Source: Streptomyces cathayae (GTDB taxonomy: Bacteria > Actinomycetota > Actinomycetes > Streptomycetales > Streptomycetaceae). From it: a DNA stretch of 64,000 nt. The stretch's first letter is position 1. The number at the start of each line of letters is the position of its first letter. Shown piece after piece: positions 52,481-61,526 of the stretch. Below the pieces are notes generated by a model. That model worked only from the letters and a program-made list of their open reading frames with translations, was not told the DNA's origin and did no database searches. The translations under genes and the position numbers were made by a program. Location: contig NZ_CP121683.1 in the NCBI RefSeq assembly GCF_029760955.1, positions 1 through 64,000 on the forward strand, given 5' to 3'.

Positions 52481-52614
52481 TCATCCCACGCCGGTCGGCC
52501 AACGTGACAACGCCAACTCTGGTCGTGACACACCCCTCGGCAGCTCCCCGGCGCACCGCGCGGGGAGCTGCCGCATGCCGTGACGACGGTCACGTCCGGT
52601 TTGCGCACTGGACG

Positions 52615-52630
52615 ACATACCGACCGGTCA
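52615..52630. promoter_or_regulatory. TetR-type operator upstream of APH-like gene
   Basis: ACATACCGACCGGTCA, centred on GACCGGTC, lies 43 nt upstream of the kinase-like gene. Its first 14 bases recur inverted at 56468-56481 before the SDR gene. It resembles half-complete CATACCGACCGGTCGGTATG palindromes bound by TetR repressors of acyl-CoA genes. Confidence 0.65.
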
Positions 52631-52672
52631 GCATCATGGTCGCATCCCCTTCACCCGCCTGTAGGAGCGACC

Positions 52673-53695
52673 ATGAGCCCCGACCACCCGCCCGGACTCG
52701 ATCTCGACCGGCTGCGCGGCCTGCTCGACCGAGAGCGGCACGGGCTGGCACAGGGCCCCCTGACCGGCCGGCTGATCGAGGGCGGACGGTCGAATCTGAC
52801 GTACGCGGTCTCGGACGGCACCTCGACGTGGGTCGTACGGCGCCCTCCGCTCGGCCACGTCCTGGCCACCGCACACGACATGAAGCGCGAGCACCGGGTG
52901 ATCAGCGCCCTGCACCCGACCGACGTGCCGGTGCCGTGCCCGGTGCTGCTGTGCGAGGACGAGGAGGTGCTGGGCGCGCCGTTCTACGTCATGGAGTTCA
53001 TCGAGGGCACCCCGTACCGCACCGCCGCCCAGCTCGCCCCGCTGGGCGAGGAGCGCGCCCGGAGCGCCGTGCTGTCGCTGGTGGACACCCTCGTCGGGCT
53101 GCACGCGGTGGACCCCGTCGAGGCGGGCCTCGCCGACTTCGGCCGCCCCGAGGGCTTCCTGGACCGGCAGCTGCGGCGCTGGGGCAAGCAGCTGGCCGCC
53201 TCCCGCAGCCGCGAGCTCGCCGGCATCGACGAACTGCACGCGGCGCTCGGACGCGCGCTGCCCCATTCCCCCGCGCCGACCGTGGTGCACGGCGACTACC
53301 GGCTCGACAACGTCCTGATCGGGGCCGACGACCGGATCCGGGCGGTCCTCGACTGGGAGATGTCCACGCTCGGCGACCCGCTGACCGACCTCGGCCTGCT
53401 GGCGATGTACAGCACGCCGCTGAACCTGCCCGACTCCCCCGTCTCCACGACGGCCGAGGCACCCGGGCATCCCTCCCCCGCCGAACTGATCGAGCGGTAC
53501 GCCGCCCGCTCGGGACGCGACGTCTCCGCGGTGTCCTGGTACACGGCGTTCGCCTGGTTCAAGCTCGCCGTGATCCTCGAGGGCATCCACTACCGCTACA
53601 CGCTCGACCAGACGGTCGGCCGCGGTTTCGACCGCATCGGCGAACTGGTCCCCGTCTTCATCGAGCACGGTCTGACCACTCTTCAGGAAGGCTGA
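52673..53695 (+). CDS. APH-like phosphotransferase of acyl-CoA dehydrogenase cluster
   Basis: 340 aa from ATG 52673, with GTAGGAGCGA just upstream. It has the kinase core of aminoglycoside phosphotransferase-like enzymes: catalytic loop VVHGDYRLDNVL (~206-217) and metal-binding VLDWEMSTLGDPLTDLG (~230-245). This is the group fused to or adjacent to acyl-CoA dehydrogenases (human ACAD10/11 type), where the kinase phosphorylates 4-hydroxyacyl-CoA before dehydrogenation-linked elimination. The acyl-CoA dehydrogenase gene follows after 6 nt, supporting this role. Drug resistance is unlikely. Confidence 0.82.
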   Translation: MSPDHPPGLDLDRLRGLLDRERHGLAQGPLTGRLIEGGRSNLTYAVSDGTSTWVVRRPPLGHVLATAHDMKREHRVISALHPTDVPVPCPVLLCEDEEVLGAPFYVMEFIEGTPYRTAAQLAPLGEERARSAVLSLVDTLVGLHAVDPVEAGLADFGRPEGFLDRQLRRWGKQLAASRSRELAGIDELHAALGRALPHSPAPTVVHGDYRLDNVLIGADDRIRAVLDWEMSTLGDPLTDLGLLAMYSTPLNLPDSPVSTTAEAPGHPSPAELIERYAARSGRDVSAVSWYTAFAWFKLAVILEGIHYRYTLDQTVGRGFDRIGELVPVFIEHGLTTLQEG

Positions 53696-53701
53696 CGGGA
53701 C

Positions 53702-54916
53702 ATGGACTTCGCGTTCGACGCGCGCACCGAGGAGCTGCGCGCCAGACTGCTCGCCTTCATGGACGAGTACGTCTACCCGGCCGAGCAGGTCGCCCACGAG
53801 CAGCGCGCCGGGCTGGCCTCGCCCTGGGACACCGTCCCCGTGGTGGAGGACCTCAAGGCCGAGGCCCGCCGGCAGGGGCTGTGGAACCTGTTCCTGCCCG
53901 ACTCCACGTACGGTGCCGGCCTCACCAACCTCCAGTACGCCCCGCTCGCCGAGATCACGGGCCGCTCCCCGCAGCTGGCGCCCACCGCCACCAACTGCGC
54001 GGCGCCCGACACCGGGAACATGGAGGTGCTGGCCCAGTTCGGCGACGAGCAGCAGCAGAAGCAGTGGCTGGAGCCCCTGCTGACGGGGGAGATCCGCTCG
54101 GCGTTCGCGATGACCGAGCCGGAGGTGGCTTCCTCGGACGCCACCAACATCACCACGCACATCGAGCGGGACGGCGACTCGTACGTCGTCACGGGCCGCA
54201 AGTGGTACATCTCCGGGGCGATGCACCCGGACTGCAGGATCTTCATCGTGATGGGCAAGACCGACCCGGACGGGGCGGACATCCGCCGCCAGCAGTCGAT
54301 GATCCTCGTGCCCCGCGACACGCCCGGCGTCACGATCGAGCGCGCCATGCAGGTGTTCGGCTACGAGGACCACTCCCACGGCGGCCACGCCGAGGTGGTC
54401 TTCGACCGTGCGCGCGTGCCGGTGGCGAACCTGATCGGTGAGGAGGGCGGCGGTTTCGCCATCGCCCAGGCGCGGCTCGGCCCCGGCCGGATCCACCACT
54501 GCATGCGGTTGATCGGCATGGCCGAGCGGGCGATCGAGCTGATGTGCCGGCGGGCCGTGTCCCGTGACGCCTTCGGCAAGCCACTGGCCCAGCAGGGCGT
54601 GGTGCAGAACTGGATCGCGGACGCGCGGGTCGCGGTCGAGCAGCTGCGGCTGCTGGTGCTGAAGACGGCCTGGATGATGGACACCGTGGGCAACCGAGGT
54701 GCCCACACCGAGATCCAGGCCATCAAGATCGCCACCCCGCGCACGGTCGTCGGCATCCTCGACCGGGCCATCCAGCTGTACGGGGCGGGCGGGGTCAGCC
54801 AGGACTTCCCGCTGGCCGAGCTGTACGCCGCCGCCCGCACGCTGATGATCGCCGACGGCCCGGACGAGGTGCACCAGCGGTCGCTGGCGCGGCGGGAGCT
54901 GAAGAAGTACCTGTGA
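53702..54916 (+). CDS. Acyl-CoA dehydrogenase family protein (ACAD10/11-like)
   Basis: 404 aa. Acyl-CoA dehydrogenase pattern throughout: N-terminal helical MDFAFDARTEELRARLLAFM, mid-domain FAMTEPEVASSDATNI (flavin/substrate loop, ~136-151), IVMGKTDPDG, and C-terminal GPDEVHQRSLARRELKKY. FAD-dependent; oxidises acyl-CoA, and in this subgroup acts with the kinase encoded upstream on hydroxylated acyl-CoAs. A terminator and convergent genes follow. Confidence 0.87.
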   Translation: MDFAFDARTEELRARLLAFMDEYVYPAEQVAHEQRAGLASPWDTVPVVEDLKAEARRQGLWNLFLPDSTYGAGLTNLQYAPLAEITGRSPQLAPTATNCAAPDTGNMEVLAQFGDEQQQKQWLEPLLTGEIRSAFAMTEPEVASSDATNITTHIERDGDSYVVTGRKWYISGAMHPDCRIFIVMGKTDPDGADIRRQQSMILVPRDTPGVTIERAMQVFGYEDHSHGGHAEVVFDRARVPVANLIGEEGGGFAIAQARLGPGRIHHCMRLIGMAERAIELMCRRAVSRDAFGKPLAQQGVVQNWIADARVAVEQLRLLVLKTAWMMDTVGNRGAHTEIQAIKIATPRTVVGILDRAIQLYGAGGVSQDFPLAELYAAARTLMIADGPDEVHQRSLARRELKKYL

Positions 54917-54965
54917 CGTGGGGGGGCCGGGGGTTTTCGCTCCCGCCGCCCCTGCCCGTCCCGTC

Positions 54966-54986
54966 CCCGGGGGCCGCGCCCCCGGG
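54966..54986. terminator. Hairpin terminator between convergent genes
   Basis: 9-bp perfect stem CCCGGGGGC/GCCCCCGGG with a CGC loop. It separates the acyl-CoA dehydrogenase gene from the convergent TetR remnant. Confidence 0.7.
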
Positions 54987-54993
54987 CCCCCGC

Positions 54994-55489
54994 TCACGGG
55001 CGCAGCGCTCGCAGCAGGAGGTCCGCCAAGTGGTCGGCGACCTCCTGGGGACACAGCGGTCCGTCCGGGCGGTACCAGGTCGACAGGTGGTGGACCGAGC
55101 CGAAGTCGTACTCGACCACCAGGTCGGCCGGGGCCGCCGCGGAGAAGACGCCCGCCTGCTGGCCCTCCTCGATGAGCGCACGGAAGCGCTCGTGGTAGCG
55201 CCGGCGCTCGGCGCGCACCTGCTTGTTCTTCTCCGGGCTCAGGTGGTGCATCGAGCGGAAGAAGATCATCGCGTCGTCCAGGTTCTCGATGGTGGTGACC
55301 ACCACGTCCGCCGCCGCGTCGCGCAGCCGCTTCTCGACCGGCTCGTCGGCGTCCGCGGGTGACGCCGGCCGCCTCGACGATCTCCTGCACCGAGGTGCGG
55401 TCGTAGCCCTGCTCGGCGAAGAGCCGGGTGGCAGCGGCCAGGAGCCGCTGCGGCACCGGAGTGCCGCCTGAGTCCGTCGTCCTGGGCAC
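54994..55489 (-). pseudogene. TetR-family repressor with internal deletion and frameshift
   Basis: From GTG 55489 the N-terminus is a clear TetR HTH: RLLAAATRLFAEQGYDRTSV then QEIVEAAGVT. The expected recognition helix end and helix 4 (KGxxYxYFxxKxxL) are absent. The frame then shifts and resumes as AADVVVTTIENLDDAMIFFR, HHLSPEKNKQVRAERRRYHE to the stop, the normal C-terminal ligand domain. Probably ~25-35 codons were lost near 55360. It would have bound the operators at 52615 and 56468. Confidence 0.75.
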
Positions 55490-55514
55490 CTGCCGCCACC
55501 TGCCTTCCGTGGCC

Positions 55515-55649
55515 CTACTCGCTGCCGTGCGTACGAGAACGAAGTTCCCGACGGAGGATCTTCCCACTTGCCGTTCTCGGCAAGTCCGGCAGGACCCCGG
55601 TCCCGAGGAGGGCGAGCCAGGGCCCGGCCGCGCGGCGGGAGGCGGTCAC
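55515..55649 (-). pseudogene. Acyl-CoA synthetase with large internal deletion
   Basis: 45 codons remain. A GTG at 55649 overlaps the ancestral SDR stop (GTGA), the normal operon start, and is followed by about 15 N-terminal residues, then LPDLPRTASGKILRRELRSR, the conserved C-terminal A10 motif with the catalytic Lys. About 450 codons between were lost in frame. Confidence 0.7.
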
Positions 55650-56410
55650 CGGGTCTCCTCCCACTTGCGCTGGATGCGGTTCATGTTCCTCAGCTAGCGG
55701 TCGGGGTGGGCGGCCCGGGCCTGGTAGAAATCGGCGACCTCGGGGTGCGGCAGGATCAGGAAGCGGTCCTCCTCCATGCCCTTGAACAGGGCGTCGGCCA
55801 CGCCCTCCAGCTCGATCGCGGTCGGCCGGAGCACCAGGTCGCCCGCGCTGCCGCTGTCGGTGAGCATGTCGGTGCGCACGCCCTGCGGGCAGATCGCGTG
55901 CACCTTCACCCCGCGGTGGCGGTACGTCAGGGACAGCCATTCGGCGAAGGCGTAGGCACCGTGCTTGGTGACGCTGTAGGGGGCGGCGCCGATCATGGTG
56001 AGCAGTCCGGCCGCGGAGACGGTGGAGACGAACCGGCCGCCGCCGCGCTCCAGCCAGGCGGGGAACAGCGCCTCGGCGGCGCGGACGTGGGCCATGACGT
56101 TGACGTCCCAGGCGCGCGCCCAGACCTCCTCGCCGGCCGCCTCCGAACCTCCGGAAGCCAGGCCCGCGTTGGCGCAGTAGACGTCGATCGTGCCACCGAG
56201 CGCGTCGCGGGCCTCGGCCACGGTCGCCGAGGCGTCGCCCGGCACCGCGATGCCGCCGATCTCCCCGGCGACGGCCCCCGCCCTCCCGGCGTCGAGGTCG
56301 TTGACGACGACCCGCGCCCCCTCGGCGGCGAACCGGCGGGCCAGCGCGGCGCCGATGCCCCCTCCGGCCCCGGTGACGACCACTCCCGCATCCCGCACGG
56401 CTTCCACCAT
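55646..56410 (-). pseudogene. SDR-family oxidoreductase with premature stop
   Basis: From ATG 56410. SDR signature: GVVVTGAGGGIGAALARRFA (cofactor GxxxGxG), CANAGLASGG (NAG motif), STVSAAGLL and YSVTKHGAYAF (catalytic Tyr-x-x-x-Lys). Frame stops at TAG (55694-55696) after HPDR. Reading through it continues LRNMNRIQRKWEETR to TGA at 55646, a normal family C-terminus. The TAG very likely replaced a Trp TGG. The loss of ~15 C-terminal residues may or may not inactivate the enzyme. Confidence 0.7.
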
Positions 56411-56467
56411 CGGTCTCCTTCGACATGGCTGCGAACGGGCGCGAATCAACTCCGTCACGTCAGACGA

Positions 56468-56483
56468 ACCGGTCGGTATGTGT
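56468..56483. promoter_or_regulatory. TetR-type operator upstream of SDR gene
   Basis: ACCGGTCGGTATGTGT, the reverse complement of which shares ACATACCGACCGGT (14 of 14) with the site at 52615. It lies ~58 nt before the SDR start. Shared sites mean both transcripts were one regulon. Confidence 0.65.
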
Positions 56484-56699
56484 GAGGAAAAGGGTGACTG
56501 CAGCAACGTAAGGGCGACCACAGCAACGCAGGACCCACGGTTCGCACCTTCCCCTCTCACGGAGGTCACCCATGCGCATGTCCAGACGAGGCGTGCTCGC
56601 AGCGCCACGGCGGCAACTGTGTCATCCGCACCGGCAGCAAGCACGTGGCACACCGCAGTCGTTGTCGATGTCGTCGGTGGCGCCCAGGGCACCATCAGT

Positions 56700-56951
56700 G
56701 GCTCCGCCGACCGCGGTGGCTACGAACGACTCGACGTCTGGGCCGCCAGCGAGGCGTTCAACAGCGTCCTGAAGGTCGAGTACGTCCACCGGTACACGTT
56801 CCACACCCGCACCGAGGCCCGGATCAGGATCACCACCTGGATCACCGACTTCTACAACACCCGCCGACTACACAGCGTGTGCAGGTTCAAGAGCCCGATC
56901 GACTATGAGAACGAGTACTGGGCCAGCCTCACCATGGGGCTGGCTGTATAG
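56700..56951 (+). pseudogene. IS3-type transposase OrfB, C-terminal fragment
   Basis: The last ~80 residues of an rve-type transposase: FNSVLKVEYVHRYTFHTRTE, ITTWITDFYNTRRLHSVCRF, and SPIDYENEYWA. The Glu-bearing NxxxExFNxxLK block starts just inside. The N-terminal part is lost. Confidence 0.75.
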
Positions 56952-56984
56952 GAAGGATTCCGCAGTTCGATTCGAGGGAATTGA

Positions 56985-57742
56985 TATTGTCGATCAGCAG
57001 GCGGTCCGTGCACTCGGCTCGTGCCGTGCGTATGAACCACTCCGCGTGGGCGCTCATCCGGGCGCCTGCGGCGCGGTCTTGAGGATCTCGATGCCGTCGG
57101 CGGCGAAGATCGTGTCGAACGCCTGGGTATAGCGGTTGTCAAGGGCTCGCAGTAGGTAGCGGAAGCCGGAGTCAGCTATGCGGTTCCTGGCAAGCTGGGT
57201 GGCCCAGGCCGCAGTGGGATGGGCCGTGACGCCGAGGATGTGCACGGTGCGGGTGCCGACCTCCATGACCGCGAACACGTATAGCCGCTTCAAGTTCACA
57301 GTGAGTGGAAGAAGTCTGCGGCCAGTAGTCCAGAGGCCTGGACGCGGAGGAACTCGCGCCACGTGGGCCCCGTGCTGGGGCCGCGGCTGGGTGCGGCACC
57401 GAGGCCGATGCTGCGCAGGGTGCGGCGGATCGTCGAGGCGCCCACGCGGTGGCCGAGGCGGCGCAGCTCGCCCTGGATGCGGGTCGAGCCCCACATAGGG
57501 TTCTCTCTGGCCGGGCGGTGTCGGCGCAGTCTGCCCGGTAGGTACCGGGCCAGAGCTGCGAGCACGGCGCGGTCCGGCCAGGCAAGGCGCGGCCGGACGC
57601 CGATTGGGCGGCGCAGCACCACGACCTCGTGACGCAGCGCGAGCAGTTCGACGTTCTTGGCCTCCTCCGGTCGCGACAACAGCAACAGCAGGAACAGTCC
57701 GAGAAGCCTCAGGAAGACCAGGTAGAGCACGCGCAATGACAT
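56985..57742 (-). pseudogene. Integrase-core transposase, multiply frameshifted
   Basis: Starts [16 protein letters not shown], then [35 protein letters not shown] HTH (SNL) and AADFF. After a frameshift near 57300 it reads [40 protein letters not shown] (first Asp lost). After another near 57058 it reads MSAHAEWFIRTARAECTDRL. At least two frameshifts and a C-terminal truncation. Dead element. Confidence 0.75.
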
Positions 57743-58141
57743 GCAGCCCGACCCTGCCATGATCGAGAGAGGCTGCAAAGTACCTGTTCAAGAGCTATGC
57801 GTTACTTCTGGCACCCGACAGGCATCTCCTATGACGCCATGCCCATCGAGCGCCTGGAACCAGCGTCTGCCGGGGAGCAGGCGCTGGGGCCGCGCTGTCC
57901 GTCCTGCTGGGTGCTGGTGAGGGCCTACAGCGGTGGGGCCCTGCTGGGGCGTCGTGCACCCCGTCGACTGCACGTAGACATCGGCCGGACGCCGCTCCTC
58001 GCCCTGAAGTGGGCGCTGGACGCAGCGCAGCACCCCGACATCCGGGCTGTGCTTACTGTGCGGCGCTGCCGAACTGGACCCGGTGCTCAGGGACTTCGAC
58101 CAGGGTTCCGGGGCCAGCACGAACGTCACCCTGCGTGGCTG
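57743..58141. other. Intergenic region, no gene supported
   Basis: 399 bases. A plus-strand frame (57797 on) is open but has no recognisable protein and overlaps the SDR gene in antisense. No clear terminator. Confidence 0.4.
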
Positions 58142-58909
58142 TCACCGCGGCGCCATGCGAAGCGCCCCGTCGATGCGGATGACCTCTCCGTTGAGGTAGT
58201 CGTTGTCAACGATCGAAAGGACGAGCATGGCGTATTCGCCGACGTCACCGAGTCGGCTCGGGAACGGGACGCCCGCGGCCAGGCCGGCGCGGTACTCCTC
58301 GGACACGGTCTCCATCATCGGGGTGAGCATGACGCCGGGCGCGATCGTCATGACGCGAATGCCGTGCTGCGCCAGGTCACGGGCGGCTGGCAGGGTGAGA
58401 CCCACGATGCCGCCCTTTGAGGAGGAGTAGGCTGCCTGGCCGATCTGGCCGTCGTAGGCGGCGATCGAGGCGGTGTTGACGATGAGGCCGCGCTGGCCGT
58501 GTGCATCGGTGGATGTCTTCGCGATCTGTTCGGCAGCCAGCGCCATGACGTTGAAGCTTCCGACGAGGTTGACGCCGATGACCTTCGCGTAGGCATCGAG
58601 GCTGTGGACGCCGCGCTTGCCGAGGATCCGCTCCGAGGGCGCGATTCCGGCACAGTTGACGACGACACGCAACGGTTCCGTCCCGGCAGCGGCCCGGGCC
58701 ACCGCCTCCCGCACGGCGTCGGGGTCGGTGACATCGACATCGACGTACTCGACGCCGGCGAGCGTGCTCGAGCCTCGGACAGCGTCGTTGGAGGTCTTGA
58801 GGTCGAACACGTAGACCGTCGCCCCCCTCTTGACGAGGGCATCCGCGGTCGCCGCGCCGAGGCCGGACGCGCCACCTGTGACGATCGCGGCAGTCCCCAT
58901 GAGTTCCAT
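58142..58909 (-). CDS. SDR-family dehydrogenase (3-hydroxyacyl-CoA dehydrogenase type)
   Basis: 255 aa. Signature: AAIVTGGASGLGAATADALV (GxxxGxG), NCAGIAPSERIL, VNTASIAAYDGQIGQAAYSS then SKGGIV (Ser, Tyr-x-x-x-Lys), TIAPGVMLTPMM. Most like HSD17B10/type II 3-hydroxyacyl-CoA dehydrogenases, which oxidise 3-hydroxyacyl-CoA with NAD+. GAGGAGGAG precedes ATG 58909 by ~7 nt. It is the last gene of the 58-64 kb catabolic run, 312 nt after the F420 reductase gene. Confidence 0.85.
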   Translation of the reverse strand: MELMGTAAIVTGGASGLGAATADALVKRGATVYVFDLKTSNDAVRGSSTLAGVEYVDVDVTDPDAVREAVARAAAGTEPLRVVVNCAGIAPSERILGKRGVHSLDAYAKVIGVNLVGSFNVMALAAEQIAKTSTDAHGQRGLIVNTASIAAYDGQIGQAAYSSSKGGIVGLTLPAARDLAQHGIRVMTIAPGVMLTPMMETVSEEYRAGLAAGVPFPSRLGDVGEYAMLVLSIVDNDYLNGEVIRIDGALRMAPR

Positions 58910-59221
58910 GAACGTACTCCTCCTCGCTTCGTTGGTAACCGGTCTGGCAGCACTTCTGTCGCCGCTGACGAAACCGGCTGCTGAAAACAGTGCTGCCACG
59001 TGTGCGGGGCCCGATCACGATGCGCCGCGCTGGGGGGAACCCGGGGTGAAGGGTGAAGCGCTCGCAGAGCACGAACCCGGACTTCGTGGCCCGCCGACGA
59101 GTCCGTCGAGTGCCACGGGCGGGTTCCGCATCCACCAGGACGCGTCCATCAGGGCCTCCGCGGGTGGGGCCTCGATCCTTCCGTCGTTGTTCGCGCCGAC
59201 CAGACCGGACTCCCTATGTGT
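58910..59221. other. Intergenic region with inverted repeat
   Basis: 312 bases. An inverted repeat TGGCAGCACT (58945-58954) / AGTGCTGCCA (58989-58998) with a 34-nt spacer lies near the SDR start and could be an operator. No gene. Confidence 0.4.
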
Positions 59222-59884
59222 TCAGACATCGGTGACCCGCAGACCCGCATGGCCCTTGTAGCGGCGGTTGACCGAGATGAGGTTCGCGGTGAGCGCCTCG
59301 ACCTGATGCGCGTTGCGGAGCCGGCCGCCGTAGATGCCGCGCACACCCGGAATCACCGAGGCCAGCTCCTGGACAAGGTCGGTGGCCTCGCGGTCGTCGC
59401 CGAGGACGAGGACGTCGGTGTCGACCGAGTCGAGCTCCGGGTCGTTCAGCACGACTGCGGAGACGTTGTGGAACGCACCGACGACGGTCGCGTCGGTCAG
59501 GATGTCGGCCGCCTGCTGGGCCGCCGAGCCTTCTTCGACGTGGAGGGCGTACGCGCCCTGCTTGTCGAACCCGAGAGGGTTGACACAGTCGACCACGACC
59601 TTGCCGGCCAACGCAGGTGCGAGCTCCTTGAGCAACTCGGCGTGCCCGTCCCACGGGACCGCGACAATGACGATGTCACCAGCCGAGGCGGCGTCGAGGT
59701 TCGACAGCCCCGCGACGTTGCCGGGAATGCCGGCAGCGGTCTCCGCGGCGCGCTCGGCCGAGCGCGACCCGAGAACGACGTCCAGTCCGGAGGCGGCGAA
59801 ACGGCGAGCCAGGCCGCGGCCCTGAGGGCCGGTGCCACCAAGCACCGCAATCGTCTTGCCGCGCAGCACATCGCTCATGCTCAT
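59222..59884 (-). CDS. F420-dependent NADP oxidoreductase (Fno-like)
   Basis: 220 aa. Rossmann N-terminus KTIAVLGGTGPQGRGLARRF (GGTGxxG), GSRSAERAAE (NADP 2'-phosphate-binding Ser-Arg), DIVIVAVPWDGHAELL, VVDCVNPLGFDKQG and VGAFHNVSA, the pattern of F420H2:NADP+ oxidoreductases. It moves hydride between NADPH and F420, so it can supply F420H2 to the LLM oxidoreductases upstream in this run. ATG at 59884; ATG 59878 is an alternative. Confidence 0.85.
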   Translation of the reverse strand: MSMSDVLRGKTIAVLGGTGPQGRGLARRFAASGLDVVLGSRSAERAAETAAGIPGNVAGLSNLDAASAGDIVIVAVPWDGHAELLKELAPALAGKVVVDCVNPLGFDKQGAYALHVEEGSAAQQAADILTDATVVGAFHNVSAVVLNDPELDSVDTDVLVLGDDREATDLVQELASVIPGVRGIYGGRLRNAHQVEALTANLISVNRRYKGHAGLRVTDV

Positions 59885-60203
59885 CTTTCTCTTCCTCTCT
59901 CGCCGGCTCGCGGCAGACCGCCGCAAGGGCATGGGTCCGCCGGGAGTCGGCATGGTTCAGCAGCCGGTGAAGACCGGCTCCGCACGCGCCAGGAACGCCG
60001 TCAAGGGGACGACGCAAGCAGCCGCTGCGGTGGTCGGAGTCGGACCCGACGCGAGCCGACCGGCGACGGTGAGCGCACGCCCCCGGCCTCGTCCGGTTCG
60101 GCAACGTCGCCTGCGAAGCCCCGGCCGACCGCCTGCTGCACGGAGAACAGCTCCACCGGCAGGCAGTGACCGCGTCGCTGCGCGCGTTGAGAAACGACGT
60201 CGC
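59885..60203. other. Intergenic region, possible remnant
   Basis: 319 bases. One minus-strand stretch (FSVQQAVGRGFAGDVAEPDE) looks like part of a former protein, but no family can be named. A run of Rs and As otherwise. Confidence 0.3.
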
Positions 60204-60539
60204 TCACGCCGTCCTCTCGTAGATGACGACCGGGTTGCCGGACGGGTCGGTGACCACCGTGCGACGCTCGTGCGGTCCCACCACCGGCTCGTCCACGGTC
60301 GCACCGGTCGCCCTCAGCCGTGCGACCCACGTGTCCAGGTCGTCGACCTCGATGCTGACAACCGTCCGGCCCGCAACGGGCTGTTGCGACTCGTCCGCCA
60401 ACCCGATGGTGACCGCTCCGTCGGTGATGGCGGCGTATCGGTCGCCGTCACAGAACTTCGTCGTCAGACCGAGCGAGTTGTAGAACCTGAGCTGGGCCTC
60501 CAGGTCGGCGGCCGGAACGATCACGTGACCGATCTTCAT
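60204..60539 (-). CDS. VOC-family (glyoxalase-like) protein
   Basis: 111 aa. The first beta-alpha-beta-beta-beta unit, KIGHVIVPAADLEAQLRFYN then SLGLTTKFCDGDRYAAI, and the second with VSIEVDDLDTWVARLRATG and TVVTDPSGNPVVIYER, match VOC metalloenzymes. A candidate isomerase, lyase or resistance protein; substrate unknown. The ATG overlaps the LLM stop by 4 nt, so it belongs to the operon. Confidence 0.82.
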   Translation of the reverse strand: MKIGHVIVPAADLEAQLRFYNSLGLTTKFCDGDRYAAITDGAVTIGLADESQQPVAGRTVVSIEVDDLDTWVARLRATGATVDEPVVGPHERRTVVTDPSGNPVVIYERTA

Positions 60540-61519
60540 GTGCGGAACCTCGGCATCACTTCGCTGGCGAACCGCTCGACGATCTCCATCGACCGCTCCA
60601 TCGGCAGGCCCAGCCACTGCGCACGGAACACGAAGTGGTTGAAGCCGGCCTCGGCGAAGTCCTGCACCTTCACCGCGATGTCGTCGGGCGAGCCGAAAAA
60701 GAGGGCCTTCCTCTTGATCCCCTCCCACTGCGACTCGAAGTAGTCCATGCCGTACTGGACGTACTCGCCGTAGGAACGGCGGACCGCATCCCCGGCGATC
60801 GCGTAGGCCTCGTCGAAGGAGTCGGCGACGCAGAGGTCGCGGTGGATCGGGAACACCGCGCCCTCCTCGCCGAACCCGCTCGCCCTCCGCTGCTCCCGGT
60901 AGTCGGCGAGGTTGCCGACCGCCCAGTTGCGCCGGACGTTCGAGGGCGCCAGCCAGGGCAACCCCTGGTTGGCGATCCGCTTGATGCCGATCGGTCCGTT
61001 GGCACCCACCCACACTGGTGGGCCGGGCTCCTGCACGGGGAGCACGCTGCAGCGGACGCCGTCCAGGTCGAAGTGTTTGCCGTGGTGGGTGACCTTCTCC
61101 CCGGTCCACAGCCGCTGCATGACCTCCAGCGCCTCGTTCATCCGGGAGACGCGGGTGCGCCGCTCGATTCCGAACGAGGCGAACTCGTCCTCCCGGTAGC
61201 CCGCCCCGATGCCGAGGACGAACCGGCCCCCGGACATCTGGTCGATGGTCGCGATCTCCTCGGCCCAATGCACCGGATGCCCCAGGGGCAGGATCAGGAT
61301 CCCGGTGCCGAGCTCCATCCGCCCGGAGTGGTCGATCAGCCGGGACAGCAGCGGCAGCGGCTGCGGCGTGCTGAGTGAGGACAGGTAGTGGTGGATGCCG
61401 AAGACCGAGTCGTAGCCGAGGTCACGGATGTGCTGGACGTACTCGACGAGCTCGCTGGTGCGCCGGGCGATGTCGTCCCCGCGCTCGTACTGGTGGTCGA
61501 GAAGGATGCCGAATTTCAC
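60536..61519 (-). CDS. LLM class F420-dependent oxidoreductase (1)
   Basis: 327 aa from GTG 61519. Luciferase-like TIM barrel: KFGILLDHQYERG, YDSVFGIHHYLSSL, MELGTGILILPLGHPVHWAE (family signature), GGRFVLGIGAGYREDEF, PPVWVGANGP. Such enzymes use F420H2 or F420 (or FMN) to oxidise or reduce substrates such as hydroxy or enone acyl-CoA. About 45% of visible motifs are shared with its neighbour at 62548, so the two are probably paralogues. Confidence 0.85.
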   Translation of the reverse strand: MKFGILLDHQYERGDDIARRTSELVEYVQHIRDLGYDSVFGIHHYLSSLSTPQPLPLLSRLIDHSGRMELGTGILILPLGHPVHWAEEIATIDQMSGGRFVLGIGAGYREDEFASFGIERRTRVSRMNEALEVMQRLWTGEKVTHHGKHFDLDGVRCSVLPVQEPGPPVWVGANGPIGIKRIANQGLPWLAPSNVRRNWAVGNLADYREQRRASGFGEEGAVFPIHRDLCVADSFDEAYAIAGDAVRRSYGEYVQYGMDYFESQWEGIKRKALFFGSPDDIAVKVQDFAEAGFNHFVFRAQWLGLPMERSMEIVERFASEVMPRFRT

Positions 61520-61526
61520 TGGTCGA

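Noticed and set aside
52673..53695. Aminoglycoside resistance gene
   Set aside because: Although APH-like, it precedes an acyl-CoA dehydrogenase gene by 6 nt and shares an operator with an SDR gene, so an ACAD10/11-type metabolic kinase is more likely.
52634..55567. Minus-strand open frame of 977 codons
   Set aside because: Shadow of the kinase and acyl-CoA dehydrogenase genes. Only its first part (55360-55489) is real, as the TetR N-terminus.
57797..58420. Plus-strand frame MRYFWHPTGISYDAMP...
   Set aside because: No family seen, and most of it is antisense to the SDR gene. Possibly a remnant but not supportable as a gene.
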